A DNA stretch of 64,000 nucleotides from Haemonchus contortus (taxonomy: Eukaryota > Nematoda > Chromadorea > Rhabditida > Trichostrongylidae). Location of the stretch: contig LS997563.1 in assembly GCA_000469685.2 (NCBI GenBank), positions 45,124,651 to 45,188,650 on the forward strand, read 5' to 3'. Each line of letters starts with the position of its first letter. Positions within the stretch are counted from its first letter, which is position 1. Under the pieces are notes generated by a model. The model was not told where the DNA came from. It did no database searches and saw nothing but the letters and a program-made list of their open reading frames with translations. Shown one piece after another: positions 48,201 to 61,100 of this stretch. A program made the translations under genes and the position numbers.

Positions 48201-49053
48201 CTACTGCGACATGTGGCTGGATGGGGCTCTACAATTGAACAGAAGAAAGGGAGCAGCGTAGCATCATATGGAGCAGTCAGGAACAGCGACAGTGTTGTGA
48301 ATAAAGTGGGAAGAAATCTTGCCCATGAATATAACTTCGATTTTGCTCTAAACATTCCTTGATTTGTGCACAAATCGTGAGTTGTACGTTAAGCGCGACA
48401 TTGGCTGCTTTCAGACTTCAACCGCAACCGACTTCCTCCGTGCATGCCTGCATCCGAATGACGGCGGCGCTAGCCATTTGTTGACACCATCGGCATCTGA
48501 TCCATCGGCATCCAGTGTTGTCAAACGTGGCCAGCAACACCATCGGCCAGTCAGACGCATGCACGGGCGGACGATTGTCGGTTGCGTGGTTGAAGCCTAA
48601 AAGCAGCCATGACCCGCGCGCCTTGGGAGTATAGCAGTGATAGTTTCCTGACAGGCGATGTTGATTTGATCTGTTGTTTCGAACATTGAGCGAAGATCAG
48701 CAGCACATTGATGGCAAGAAATTAGAAAAACTTTATTGTTCGGTAGGAGATTGTTTCCTTTTCCAGGCTAGTGATTGCCGATACGGATAGTGAGGTAACT
48801 GTGGACAGAGATAGAGACCATAGTCAAGCAGTGACATGTTCCACAGAAATAATGAAGGTAATTGCTGTTTGAAATGGAAAAGACTCGTAGTCTCTGAAGC
48901 TTATACATCCTAATTTTCTTAAAAACTTCATTTCAGCAGAAAGATGTTGAATCAGGCAGCCTTAGTCAAAATGACTTCCTTCCGTCAAAACGGAGTTTGA
49001 GTGATGATTTCAGTAAAGAAGTTATTGTTCGGAAGCGCTCTCGGTCTTTCTAG
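39223..49053 (+). CDS. msh-5: MSH-5, meiotic MutS homologue (1057 aa, 28 exons)
   Basis: Forms the MutS-gamma clamp with MSH-4 on meiotic recombination intermediates and promotes crossovers. Exons: 39223-39296, 39431-39531, 39588-39668, 39762-40034, 41312-41424, 41492-41599, 41660-41752, 41884-41981, 42312-42387, 43010-43072, 43132-43194, 43279-43407, 43463-43535, 43612-43768, 44427-44552, 45274-45405, 45467-45571, 45631-45706, 45909-46058, 46109-46183, 46427-46570, 46629-46766, 46884-46987, 47161-47275, 47352-47536, 47601-47714, 48767-48857, 48937-49053. Matches to MSH5 in order: AGYLGAAVYDQG, LIFLPNNAY, VRAMGALLRYLDSARIGVEF, LFSLCNRCKSGIGR, WFERPTTNQDILVSRQQAI, YVPMIGYLLAIP, FTGPNACGKSMYLKQ (Walker A), HIGSFVPAEVAHIGIVNRIF, MSTFANDLNQ, LVIIDEFGKGT (Walker B), and CPHVFVSSHF. 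The mismatch-reading N-terminal domain is absent, as expected for MSH5. Insertions are an acidic loop in exon 4 and a Ser/acidic C-terminal tail of about 170 residues. Exon 24 is ended at gttgag to keep the acidic frame of exon 25. Confidence 0.93.
40570..40900. repeat. GC-rich repeat-like insertion in msh-5 intron 4
   Basis: GC content rises sharply here compared with the flanking intron, and a 100-codon minus-strand frame is open (RRARRKQNCVEHEGM, SLTAGLPARVTSQQRQ). It looks like part of a retroelement, but I could not tie it to a family. Confidence 0.35.
42411..42922. mobile_element. Tc1/mariner-type MITE (family F, copy 1) in msh-5 intron 9
   Basis: Ends TACAGTAGCGCGCAAAAGTC and GACTTTTGAGCGTTACTTA are inverted copies, flanked by TA. 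The repeat extends inwards (TTCGGTGAGATG against CATTTCACCGAA). About 512 bp, non-coding. Confidence 0.8.
44593..45104. mobile_element. Tc1/mariner-type MITE (family F, copy 2) in msh-5 intron 15
   Basis: Ends TACAGTAGCGCTCAAAAGTA and CTTTCGAGCACTACTGTA, TA-flanked, 512 bp. Its right end, reversed, matches the left 90 bp of copy 1 (CGGYGARATG, then CTTCAG, then CTAACTCCTTTCCTACTG-like sequence), so both belong to one family. Confidence 0.85.
48402..48609. mobile_element. MITE (family D, copy 2) in msh-5 intron 26
   Basis: Termini TGGCTGCTTTCAGACTTCAA and TTGAAGCCTAAAAGCAGCCA. Interior related to 23334-23448. 208 bp, non-coding, GC-rich. Confidence 0.8.
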
Positions 49054-49275
49054 GAATTACCGTGCTACAAAGGCTGTAAGTTCTATTGGGATCTATTACC
49101 AAACAAACGTGAGATTTGCCATGTGTGACTCCGTTCCTCCTTGCCCTTATTCTTTTTAACTGGTCTTAGCTACTATTTTTTGAAGGCGATCACTCAAGCA
49201 ATTTGTTTCATTCAAACATATTCTCTAAGTGGTCTCTAAGCTTTCTCTTCGGTGGGTCTCTTTTAAACTCGGGAC

Positions 49276-49340
49276 ATGACATCCAATTTACCCACCTACT
49301 GTTTAAACTTTAAACAGTAGGTGGGTAAATTGGATGTCAT
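49276..49340. repeat. perfect 32-bp inverted repeat with a 1-base centre
   Basis: Arms 49276-49307 and 49309-49340 are exact complements around a single C (ends ATGACATCCAATTTACCCAC and its complement; centre GTTTAAACTTTAAAC). It lies 223 bp after the msh-5 stop. It could be a recent inverted duplication, a 3' UTR hairpin, or an artefact of sequencing or assembly. Confidence 0.9.
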
Positions 49341-49879
49341 CTCTGTGAATAACATGCCTTACGGCTGTTTTTAGCGATTCACTTCACTGTGTCATTCTTC
49401 CATATTGAATTTCAAGACTTTACTTTTTGGCCTTAAACGGAATTATATGTTTCCTTTGAATTCCACTGTGTGAATATGTCTTCTCAAATTCGTGGAACTC
49501 TGCGCCTCAACGGATTTCACGATTAAGTGGTTTAATTAGGATCCTTTCTGTGAATGTCTTGCCTAATGGCTGTTTGCTGCATTGTACATATTGCCTTACT
49601 GGAAAAATGCGTGTGAATAGATATTTTGATTCGGTAACGACTTTGCATCATATTCTTATGGTACAGTTGATTAGCGTGGGTGGCTGAAACTTTACCATTC
49701 AAAAGGTTTCATTCAACCATTGTGCGTTTCGAAAACCATCTGTCGTCCCGTGGATCATCGATTTCTTCAAGCGGGCGATTAATTCGGTTTAGAATTTAGT
49801 TACAGCAAAACAGATCACTGTAACATGAAGTAATAGTAAGCTATACTCGTGTCATAAACACCTCGGCGCAGGTGATATA

Positions 49880-50000
49880 TTAGGTTGATGCATAATTATT
49901 GCAGATTTTTTTCAACAAATTTCGCTTAGAAGAACTATTTGGAATAGCTTCTCAGTTATTGGTGGAACAGCGTGATCTAATGGTAAGAATTCTGGAGCTA
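49880..50000 (+). mobile_element. possible mariner-type terminal sequence
   Basis: TTAGGTTGATGCATAATTATTGC after a TA resembles the end of mariner-family elements (TTAGGTTGGTGCAAAAGTAATTGC in several). No transposase follows and I did not find the partner end. Confidence 0.4.
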
Positions 50001-51493
50001 AGCCATTCCTAGAAGCTCTGAACTGCCACAGTCAGATCTAATGATTCTAAGGACCTTGGACTCACGTAGAACATCGGCAAGCGATTAGGAAATCCGGAAA
50101 ATGTCGATGGCTGTTATTCATGCACTTTAAAGTTTGGGTTTGCCGGAATGATCTATGCTGTTGATATTTCCAGCGTTTTTATGAGGTTCGGAAGAGGACG
50201 AAGGGGTGATTAAAAGGTTGTTACGATGCTAAGTCGATGCCCGAGACCACCCATTGAGGTTGGTGGTAGATTATATACATAAAAATCTTTCGCTATTGAT
50301 GTGGAATGTTTTTGAAAAACATCATGAGAGGGAAAAGTAGGCGGAATATATAGTGGGGTTCCATATGCCAGATGGCATTAGAGGTGACGGGCTTGACACT
50401 CGCAAGCTATTAGAGGTTTCGATGATGGTGGGCGTGGTTGCATGCCTCGTTAGATTCGAGTGTCGAAGGCTGTGTGCTGGGCTAGGGCACTCAATACACT
50501 TCCGCAGTCATATTCAATACCAGTAATACAACTTTGGTCTCTTTAGCTGAAGGATTTTAGCTGGGATTGCTTTTCTATTAATCTTTTTTGACGACATTGT
50601 TGAGAGCGAACCGTAGAGCCTATAAGCAGTTATTGCCGAAGCTCTGCTGAATTGTTGCTATGTAGGAGTACCAGTGGCTACGGTACTGTATTGCCATGAT
50701 TTCTTAATATTATTAGGTAGGTTTGGGTTTCCTGTCAGTCGGCATTACCTTGTACACGGCTATGTTCCGGCCTGGATGGACTTTGGCTGTCGAGTGGATT
50801 CTGGAAGAGTCCAGAATTCCTCTTAGTTTTGCTTGTCCACGAAATCGAGATGTTAGCGAGCAACGAGAAGTAGTTTCTATGTGTCTTGTTTTTATGATTT
50901 ATGGGCACAGCTTTCGAGAAACTAGAACCCATTAGATTTGTTTACTGCTGCGGAGCCGCGCTACGTTACTGAGGTATCATACGCATATGTTCAGTGTCAG
51001 AGTTTAACGATTTCCCTATCAGCATCTCTTGATGAATCTTATTTCCAAGACATACCCGCAGGTGTTTTCAAAATCGAATTCGATAGCTAATTGAGAGCAT
51101 ATGTAAAGTGAGCTAATTGCTAGTTAAGGACATATCTAGGACTTATTGTTAGGCGGGAGGGGCGGCAGAAATTCATTCCCAAAGATACTGCCAGAGCAGT
51201 AATGTAGTTTTGTCCCATTCAGATTCCGATTTCCGAAAATGTTTGGAAAAATTCAGATCACATCGTGATTAACATTCTGTTATTGGCCACAGTTAATTCA
51301 ATTGTGATTCAGTTGACTGTCCCAAGTTGAGGTCTCGATTTCCTCTGGTGTCTTTCACTCTTAAATTTCTCATCAATGTTATTGGAATTTGAAAACGAAA
51401 ATGTTCCAATACAAAGACGATTGATTCCGTTTGGCTGCTGAGCCTTCATTCATTCCGCGAATCTCTACTAGAGTTAATGCCTAATTGGATGCA
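50001..51493. other. no gene recognised
   Basis: AT-rich, with short frames on both strands. A plus-strand frame at 50,723-50,935 and its antisense mirror show no motif. Confidence 0.4.
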
Positions 51494-51957
51494 TTAAAGG
51501 CACGGTTCAGAATGGTTACTGAGATTTTCCGAGAGGATGAACCTGTAACCGCCGAGTATAGCACAAGTGACGCTGTCGGGTCAAAAAACGGTCTAGATAG
51601 GACGTAACTAAGGCTCCAAGACAGGCACAGCCGACGTACTCACTCAAAAGAGACGAGCTCTCTAGAGGCTGTAAAGGTTGCACAATTACCACCGGAACGT
51701 ATACGTTGAACACAGGGAGCTTACTGTAGCCAGCTGTACGGAGAGGCACACACTTTTGGGAAGCTCTTCCAAATAAGTCTTCCGAGCAACTTTCGGCGTC
51801 ATCTCGTCTAACTCCTAGTTTTACAACTTTTTTAAAGCATTATATTTCTCTAGATATGCCGATTTTCGCGTTTTCTTGGCCACCTTTGCTTTTTTCGCGG
51901 ATATTCTTCCATTGTCCGTCTAAGCGATGCACCAAGTTTATCATGAACTATGCCTTC
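51494..51957 (+). mobile_element. MITE family C, copy 2
   Basis: Begins TTAAAGGCACGGTTCAGAAT and ends TCATGAACTATGCCTT, so the termini are inverted (AGGCAYRGTTCA) and the left side keeps a TTAA, as in piggyBac-type elements. 464 bp, non-coding. The interior is shared with the copies at 36,970 and 57,803. Confidence 0.75.
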
Positions 51958-54900
51958 GATTTTGTTGTAAGTAGGGACATGTCGTTGTTCAGAAGAAAAA
52001 ATATGTCCATTTTGGGAACATATCTGTACCTCCAGACAATCTACCTTCAAAGGAAATACCCAAAATGGTCTTGCATGGGTACCGTGTTGAAGTGGGCCGA
52101 TCAACTGGTCCCGTCTGACCCCTCCCTTTCACTATATTTTCACTACTTATTCAAGAAATCATACATTGTAAGACTGAGTCGTCTATTACCTTGAAAAAAG
52201 TGATTGCATTCCTCCTTCTTCCTGATAATCCACTAACGTCTTTCGGTTATAATTTGAGAGGAGCACATTTCTCAGAAGGATAGTTTCACCAATAGCAATC
52301 TGTTCTTGTGGGAGTGTCATTCTGTGATACTCGGACAATATGGCTAACTCGGGGAATCCAAAATGGGCATTTCATTTCGTTTTGTTTGTTCTTAATCGTC
52401 CCCATTAGTTGTACTATTTAGGAATACTTGGGGAATTCAGGATTAGTAGTTAGCAGCTACCTAGGACTTCGCTTAATCGTAGAACGAGCTCTTCCATGTT
52501 TACAAAGGCTTGTAGTGCGCCGATAAAATGACCCCGTCTGACCCCTCTCTTTCAGTATATTTTCACACCTTAAGACAGTTTGGGTTTGGACACCGTGACG
52601 CTCGAGAATTTGACGATACTGAAACAGGTCGGCAAATCGCCGTAAATCCTGAAAGCCTTTTGGAAAACGCTCATGGTGTTGAACAGAAGTAGAGTGTGGG
52701 ACGCATGCGAATAGCCATGCCCTCTATTCTTTTCAGTAGGCAATTCTTCTTTATTGGAGGTCTTGATGGGCTCCATTAGTTCAGTTCCTGCCTTGACGAC
52801 TTCTTTTCATTGTTATTCGATAATAATTTAACGATTTTGTAGTCCATGTCCCTTTCTAATCCCATATCCTAACTACCAGTTCTCGTGAAAATTCATTTAT
52901 AGACAGCTTGTAGGCACTGTTTTACTGCTGTATTATTAAGCTTTTTGGACAAAACTTGATTACTTGTGATCTCGATGTTCGAAAGCAACCAGTTTATAAG
53001 GATGTTGAAGTCACTAGCGGTGCTGAATTCCAGTATTAGCCGGCAGTCCGGCAGCAGCAGCAGCCAGCAGCATGTCTACACGGGGATTTCATTCATCGCC
53101 ATCTCTATCGATCGTGGCCGCATTTTTTGCTTACTCTTCTATCCAGTAATATCGCATAGCCGGGATTTGTTACTTAGTATCCTCAAGTTAATTCGCCATC
53201 CAATCATATTGATACATCAAGAGAGACTTATGAGCACTTCCGTACCTCTTTGTGGCCAATATTCAACTTTGACGAATAGTATGAGCTGAACTTCCAAATT
53301 TCCCTCTCGTAAACCCGAAAGCCAGCATCTGCTCATCGCTTGCACTTTCTTTCCAAAGTTTTCTGAACATTTCAGGGCTCAGAACTAAATTTGTGGCTGC
53401 CGTGCCGGACATGAAACGAATTGCACGACTTTAAAGTTATGGTGTTATTTTTCTTCCTCGGAGAAGTCTTTGACGTGAGCCTATAACGACGACCCATGGG
53501 ACAACAGTTTTATGTGAACCAGTCCTTCGCAATAACATGAATATGAAAAAAAGATGAAGCGCTCAGCGTTGATCGATCCCTTCCTGAAGCACTCTTCTTT
53601 CCTCTTTTCTGTTCAGAATCTGTCGTGAAGTCTAGAGTGACATCAGTGAATGCAGAATTCAGTATCGCAACATTAGGAGCAAGTATTTTGGTGACTGAGA
53701 ACTCACCAAAGCATGGGAAATTCAGAGAAAACCTGGCTTAGAGCCTTGATCTCCTGACCATTCACCAATGTTGCAAAGGCCCTTCATCGATCGCACGACT
53801 CATCAACACTTGTTGACATTTTCAATTGTTTTCGATGATCCTTGTTTGTCAACTTGTTTTTTCGTTGAGGAGTACATTTTGTCTAGTTTCATTTATACTG
53901 GTATGTATAATGTTTCTCATTCGGACGATTGTGAGTGGAAGCACAGAGGCATCCTGGATTTACAGATAAATAAGTAATGTCGACATCGTCAAGGTAACCA
54001 TGTGTGTGCTCTGCGATGATGTGGGCTGGAAAAGGAATGGAGGAGGAGTCACTCCTTGAGAATTTGGAAATCTTGGTTCAGGAATCTTGTCCATTTATCA
54101 GATCTATTAGATATTTTGTGACTAATAATCCAAGTTTTACATCGCTAAGTTTTTACCGGTAGCTTTCAAATTTAATCCTGGTCAAAAGATGTCATTATGG
54201 AAATTTTCACGCTGAGAGCTCGGCAATCCTCTTTTTTCCTTTGACTTTGTTTCTCACTCCTTTTGTCTTCAATGGCGTCGTCCGTTCCGTTCCTTTAACT
54301 TGTATGCCAAATTAGTTGTTATCTGCTGGCTGCTTTACGATATTCTATTTTCATTGTGTACCTACAAATCAGCAATCGGACTCAAAAAGCTTTAACTGTG
54401 GCCCCTGAATTTCTCATACTACCGTTCGTTGGTCTGACTGGCCTTCCCTGAATTAAGGTACTTTGTCACTGCAAAAGGAGGTAATGTTTCCAACGGGAAT
54501 AGGTCTTCAAATGTCAACCTAACCATAGTAGTAAGAACAATCGAGATTCTTTCTTACTTCCTGGTTTTTGCATCTAATCGAAATCTTTTTTTCTTGCAAA
54601 TTGTTTTTGCTTCTTCGTGAGATACCAATTGTTTTTCGGGCTGATCATGTGTACAGGAATGCGTGAGAGAGATTCTTGAAAAGTAAAATCAGGTAGAATT
54701 CCTTCAATCCGACCGAAGAGAGAGATTTTGAACCCATTCACGTAGGCGACAGCCAATACAGAAACCATTTTACCGATTAGGATTTTTCTAGTTGTACTTC
54801 AGTTGATTGCCATTCAGATAGTTCTCTGAGCTGTCGGATCTTTTATGAGTAGATTATGAATTCCTTTACTGCTCTTAAAATGAGATTATTGGCAATTACT

Positions 54901-57802
54901 TCCAATTTTGTGTTCGCAGTAAATCCGATTTTCTCCATTAAGGTGTATGTGGCTGGTCCTTGTAGACGTCCATGCATATGTGGTTGGACGCATGTGTAGA
55001 AGGGAGCTGCTGTCTATTAGTTTATTGAATTTGTACTTTCATGCGTAGTGGTTTCCTGGTAACTGAACGAGTTTACTGTGAAACCCTTGATGTTATGAAA
55101 GAGTGGAAGTCCCGGAGGAGAAAGAAGTAGCCGGACAACACGTACATATATCGCTCAACGGGGTCATACATCAACGAAGCTCTACAGCCAGATTGCACGA
55201 CTTGATATAAAACATCGGAGAAGTCGACACTTGGCGTTTATCTCCATGTCTCAAGGGAGTTTATGGACCAACATAGTGATTAATTGGGCAAACTATATGA
55301 AAAAGTAAGACTGTTCATCTTTTGGGTTTGCCCATGTCCAGACTTCTTCTTGATGTCACCGGCCCATTCAGCTTGAAGTTTTGCTGCTTTTCAAGATTTG
55401 GCTGCAGAATTTGGATATCCATTTCATCAACTTCATAACGTTGATGTGTTTTTACCCTCAGCAACGCCATGCATGTCTGAATGGGTTCGTTCATAACACT
55501 GAGTGCTTTTTGTTGCACTTAATTTGTGACTTTCACGGTAGTCATTGGGTGCTGTTGAGCCCATTAGCTGTGGTGCACAAGATGCGGCCGGCAGTGGCAA
55601 TGTGTAGCAAATCATGAGATATTCATCGGAACTCAATTACGTCCAGTTGATGTGCTGCACTCCGATGCTGACGTGCTGAAGACTTGAAAGTGCGTGTGTC
55701 GAATAAAACACGGCACGACGTCCATAAATGAATGTTGTCGTCGTGGCCACGGATGTTTTCCTGGGGCCAGACCAAAAATCGGATGCAAAGTGCACGCGAT
55801 TTCCAGGGATTTTTGATTCGGACCAAGTGCTTGGCCCACATCGAAAAGTTGCTTCCTCGTTTCTCGAAGATCCTTTAGAGAAGAACAATGCGCACCTTCT
55901 TTCTATAATTGGGCTTGCCCCCATAGCTTTACTTGATTACTAAGCAACTATAAATATGTAGTTCCTCGTAAATGGAAGGGAAAAGTAAAGACGGAAGTCA
56001 CCTGAGTGTGTCGCTCTGTCAAATCTTACCCTTTGTCCCAGTGCAAACTCCGCCTCCTACTTTACTGAGTTATCCTGAACATTCGGAGCTGCACTGTACA
56101 TCTGGAACTCAATTCTCGAAATTGCTGAATTTTTTGATAGTTCCTTGTAGCCTATAATAAAAATTTATTACGAGTGCTGGATAGCGCAGGAGTCAGGGTG
56201 GCAGCTGGTTCTTAATGATTGTTATTCATTTTGCAGTAGCTGGGAACTAAGAACTCTGTTCTTATTATTGACTCAGCTTTCCGTTTTCAGGAGCGTTTTA
56301 AGATATGGTATACGATGTTCGGGAGTGGGGAAGGGGAGTTTCTCTGTACTGGGCTTCATAACGCAGTATGTAAGTGGATCTACTACGTCGCTTCGGCTTA
56401 GTTTACGAGATCTATTCTGAGCTTGTGTCGGCTTCCCTCTGTTCATCACCGGCTTATTCGGACTAATCCTTTCTGAGACGATGGCACAGTTCTGTGAAGT
56501 GTCTTCAGCAGCTTATCTAACACATATTGTCGTCCAAGGCAGATAATTTATTGGATTTTCACGACGACCTACTGCTAACTTCTCAAATCTTCAAGCTTTC
56601 CTGCAGGTAGCCCTCGTGCTCTTTGAAAGCTTGTTAATTGCGTCTGAACGTCTCTGATTTTCGATTGTCGACATAGGCCGGAAGTCCGGAGTCCCTTTTC
56701 ATTTCCGTGAATAAGGAAGCATCAGTCATTGTCTTCTGAGCTGGCATCTGGGACACTGGCTGCCTTTGTTCGTATCTCATTCAAACCTGAATCAAAGCCA
56801 AGCTGCACTTTCTGGAATAGTGACCATAATAGTCTCTGTATTTGAAGATTTTTCTTCCGCTATGTAAGTACTTTTTATACTTCCCAGATCTTGTTTTAGC
56901 CGTGGACTAATTTAAGAGAGTGGAGGGCTGAGGGTTGTACTATCAGCCTATCAGTCACCGAAAGGTCCGGTGGATAAGACGATTGTTGCCGATGGGTCGG
57001 AACAGTCAGCCCTCAAAGTTCTTGCTTAACGTTGATCTCTCATATTGGTGACAGCTACCAAAGTACAAGGCGGACGACGTTGACATGAATTCTACTTCAA
57101 TGCTATGGTTATTATGATCCTTTCCTTGGATGTTCTGGGTTATTCTAGGAATGTGTCATAAAGGAAGGCTCAAAGCGTTCAATTCAGTAGGTTTGTAGTG
57201 AATTACTACAAAATGTGCCTCACATTGACCAATTCAGCACTAATAGTTCCGATGGAGAGATGGACGAGATATAATATTTTGTTGTTTTGTACTCTACAAA
57301 TGGGAAATTGACAGCTCTCTATAAAACCGAATGGATTCAGAGTATTTAGACAAGGGTTTACTAAGCTGTGAGAGTGCTGGTTTCCTCGTCTACTGCGAAG
57401 CAATAAGTTATCGTTGCCTTTGACGTCTTTCGAAATGCCTTTCTCGCCCATCTGAACGCATTCATCCTGAAGCAATTAGCTGAAGTTCGAATTCTCTCGG
57501 GAAACGGGCTATCCATAAAAACATGAGCTTCGGCTTGCCTCAACAGCATTTAGCAGCACAGAGTATCTGTTTCATGGCTAAACGAACTTCAGATGTCCGC
57601 CTTTTCGCTCGAATTTCGCCTCTTTATCTAACATTCGATCTGCAATAGACTCATTTCCAGCTATACTTTTTCAATTGCCATTTAAGCCGTATACCGATCC
57701 TTCCCATTCACTTTGACTACTACCTCCACACTAAGCCTTTGTTTGATTCGCTACCGTGCTTGGCGTTTTCTTTAGCTATAGGGATACAAATGGAAAAGAG
57801 AT
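51958..57802. other. 5.8 kb with no gene I can support
   Basis: Frames of 65-107 codons occur on both strands (for example 52,966-53,289 plus, 55,315-55,518 minus, 55,637-55,924 minus) without recognisable domains. A short CAG run lies at about 53,050 (CGGCAGCAGCAGCAGCCAGC). Confidence 0.35.
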
Positions 57803-58180
57803 TTAGGGGCACAGTTGGCGACAAGAATTGTTACTGAGACTTCTCCTGGGACTATCTAGTAGCCCTCAAGGGTAACACAAAGTTCACGGTCCGGTTGAAA
57901 AATTGAGTTGATAGGGCATAATAAGAGCCCCAAAACCGGATTCGTCGACGTCCACGCTCGAGGTGGACGAGTTGCCAAGCTTTAAAGGTTGCACCATTCG
58001 CACCGGCACCCATACCTTGCACGCAGGCAGCGTATTGCAGCCAGCTGGCGTATGCCATGGCGTTCGCATTCGGACGACTCGTTCATATAGCCTTTCTATG
58101 CAACTTCTGTCGTCACATTCTCGTACAACTCTTCGACAGAGCGGCAGCCGTCATTCATCAGACTTGGTTTCCTTCACGGT
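57803..58180 (+). mobile_element. MITE family C, copy 3
   Basis: The left end TTAGGGGCACAGTT is a variant of the TTAAAGGCAC terminus. Shared interior includes TTGTTACTGAG, TCAAGGGTAAC, TTAAAGGTTGCACCATTCGCA and GCGTATTGCAGCCAGCTGG. The right end is unclear near 58,180. Confidence 0.65.
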
Positions 58181-61100
58181 ATAATTACTTGGAAAATGCT
58201 GCTTTGAGCTTGGTAAATAATAGTTAATTTTCAAGCGGTGTTGTAATTCTATTATTTGAGAAATTCAATACATACGGAACCATAGAGGCGTAGATGATGT
58301 CAAGCTCAGAGTTCTGATTCGCCCACTCGTCAATTACGTTGGTATCAACAATCGAGCTCTGTCCCAAACGCTCCATTTACAGCGGAAAGCTCCGCCCACT
58401 CACGTGTTTAGGAAATTGTAAAGTCATACAGCATCCACCATCTCTGGTGATGTCTGTAGAGGGATTTGCTCCACTTAAAACCTTGTCACCATATTTAACT
58501 CGACATAATACCCAATAGATCAAGTAATAATTTGGATAATTGAAACTTGGCCCTTTCCATAAACGTTTATCATCGTTGACAGTTCTGTTCCCTGTCCTTT
58601 TCCTACTAATTGCTTACGGGTTGATGAAGCATAGCCACGACCCATACAAATAGACGTTCACATGAGTAAACAAACATAGTAAATGCCATTCATCTTCAAA
58701 AAGAGACGTAACTGTGAGTGTGGGCTCCTCTGAATGTTTTCCCCTTCTTTCTTATTACATTTGAAGGGTAGGAATGAGATACGATAGGAAATTCTGGAAC
58801 AAATAAGTGCCCTCCCACTCTTCATCATTCCTAACCTCTATATTATTAGCCCCGAATGTCATTAAATGGTGATGTCATGCGGGTTTCCCATTGAGAACGT
58901 GCCACTGAAGTGTTTTCACACTTTAATAAATCATATAATTTTCTGTTTATCCCCTTGGGGACCTCTCATTTGAGATAGTAAAGCTGGGACATGAAAAACC
59001 TGAAAAACTTCGCGCTTTCTGGGAAAAAATCAGGCTGCACACGACAGCTTAAATCGGTTTGGATGACTTGTGACTTAGCCATAGAGACGTAATCGCTTGT
59101 TTGCGTAAATTTCACTGAGTTCTCTTAGCGTTAAGTAAATCTACATGGACCTGTTTACAGTCATTCGAGTAAAGAGGACGATTTTCCCGCGCACAGTACA
59201 CCACGACACGATCCTTTGCTAGTTGTCTCGCACAGCGGCGTGCTCATCGTTTCTCATTGTCAGATATGAGCCAAAAGACACGTTACCATGCTTACCGTGT
59301 GCTGAGGAATTGTTAGGAGGGATGACGGTTTTTTTGAGTGGGAATGTAGAGCTACGAGACAGCTAACAAAGACTCCCAGATGGAATCCGTGAAGTATCGT
59401 GAATTCGAGTGTGTTGGCCGTGGAGCTCATAACAGCAGAGGTTTATGGTAGTAAGGATAATGCACCTGCTGAAGGACATATAACAGCATGCTAGCAAGGG
59501 CCGTCAACATCAACAACATTTGAGTTCAGGGTTTTGTGTTGGCTTACTGTGAACCGCGTTCCCGCCCTACTTTTCTAACTCTTTCGACGCAATGCCTACC
59601 ATTCCTGGGACTGGAGTTGCGGATACACTTTTACCTCCTCTCATCGCTTGGTAACACACCGTCAACCTGGAAACGGGGTTATCTGCTGTTCAAGGATCTT
59701 GGGAGCTTTTAATTGCAATTTTGTCTGAAAGGTATTTGATTCGAAGCTTTCAACCTTAGATTGGATTTCTCGCACGTTTTTGTGGATCCCAACACTGCAG
59801 CACTAAATGAAACAGGGAATTGAACGTTAGGTCTCTGATAAATCGAGCACTGATAGTCCTTGATATCTGATGATACTTCACTTTCTTATGAGATGCAAAT
59901 TTGGTATGATCATGCCTACGTGACTTCCCCATCGCTTTCAAGTCTCGCACTGCGAAAGATCTGACTCCCGGAATTTGTTTCACAACATCCCTATCCATTA
60001 CTCTCATTAAAGATGAGGGGCGTAATAGAGCACATCTAGGACAAGTAGAGTGGGAGGATGGTGTTATTCGGGTTTTTATACAGCTGGGCCTTTTTCACCT
60101 CGTGCGTCATAATAAGAGTAGATTTTCGATATTCCTGGAATCACTGGTTAGCAGCATTACATGAGTGAGTACGGAAAATTACATACTTCAACTATCGTAT
60201 GACGTAGTTTTGCGTACTATCCACTATCACATTTGCTGATTATGTTGGTTTTCGGGTAGAATTCTGGCATCTTTCAACCGATCTTCAGCAGCTCTGAATC
60301 TTTTTAGTTCATAACTCGTATTTGTTGATTCAGAATTCAGAAAGAAACCTGGATTCTCTCTATGAGTGGATGGATTCTTTTGGTGTAATATTTACCAGTT
60401 TACCTTCTTTATTTCCATGAAAAAGCCAACTGTCTATTTGATTTGATTCAGCTTTTTCTTTTGGTTGTTTTTTGCCACTTTAAAGAAATGATTGAATTCC
60501 GGGATTGAATAGCTATCAAATTGCAGTCTCATATTTTTGCTAAATTGCATATCTTTTACTTCCTTGACCTGTGAGAAGATGGTATTTTCCACAATCCTGG
60601 CTTCTGATGTTTGAGGAAGGGGACAAGCTCTCCATTTTCCGATTCTATTTTTATTTTCTATTTTCCGTTACTATTTTTTCATGTATATAGTAAGGGAATT
60701 AAGAAATTCTGAGTACACTTAAGGCACACACAGGCTTGATTGAATCAGCGACTACAAGTCGGGGATCTTTAACCATTTAGGGCAGTTTATTTTGGGTACT
60801 GTAGATTAAGGAACATACATAGTCAAGAGAATCTGCTCATTTCAGTTATCCTTCTACAATTTTCCAATTAGTAACCTATTGATGATCTGATATCTTGTTA
60901 GATTCTCTCAACAGTGCGCATTGTAATGCTCAGTTGCTCTGCAGCCTGGAACCCTGCCTTCCTTTTAGAGCGACATGACGGATGAAACTTCAATCGAGCA
61001 TTCTTCCAGGCTGCAGAATTGAGCTATACGATCCTTTGTCTTGGCGTGTAAGATTGATGAAAACAATCGAGTTTGTAACTGCTATCCGCGTGGCACAACA

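Noticed and set aside
52966..53289. 107-codon plus-strand ORF
   Set aside because: Composition and a CAG run give no recognisable domain; it is likely chance.
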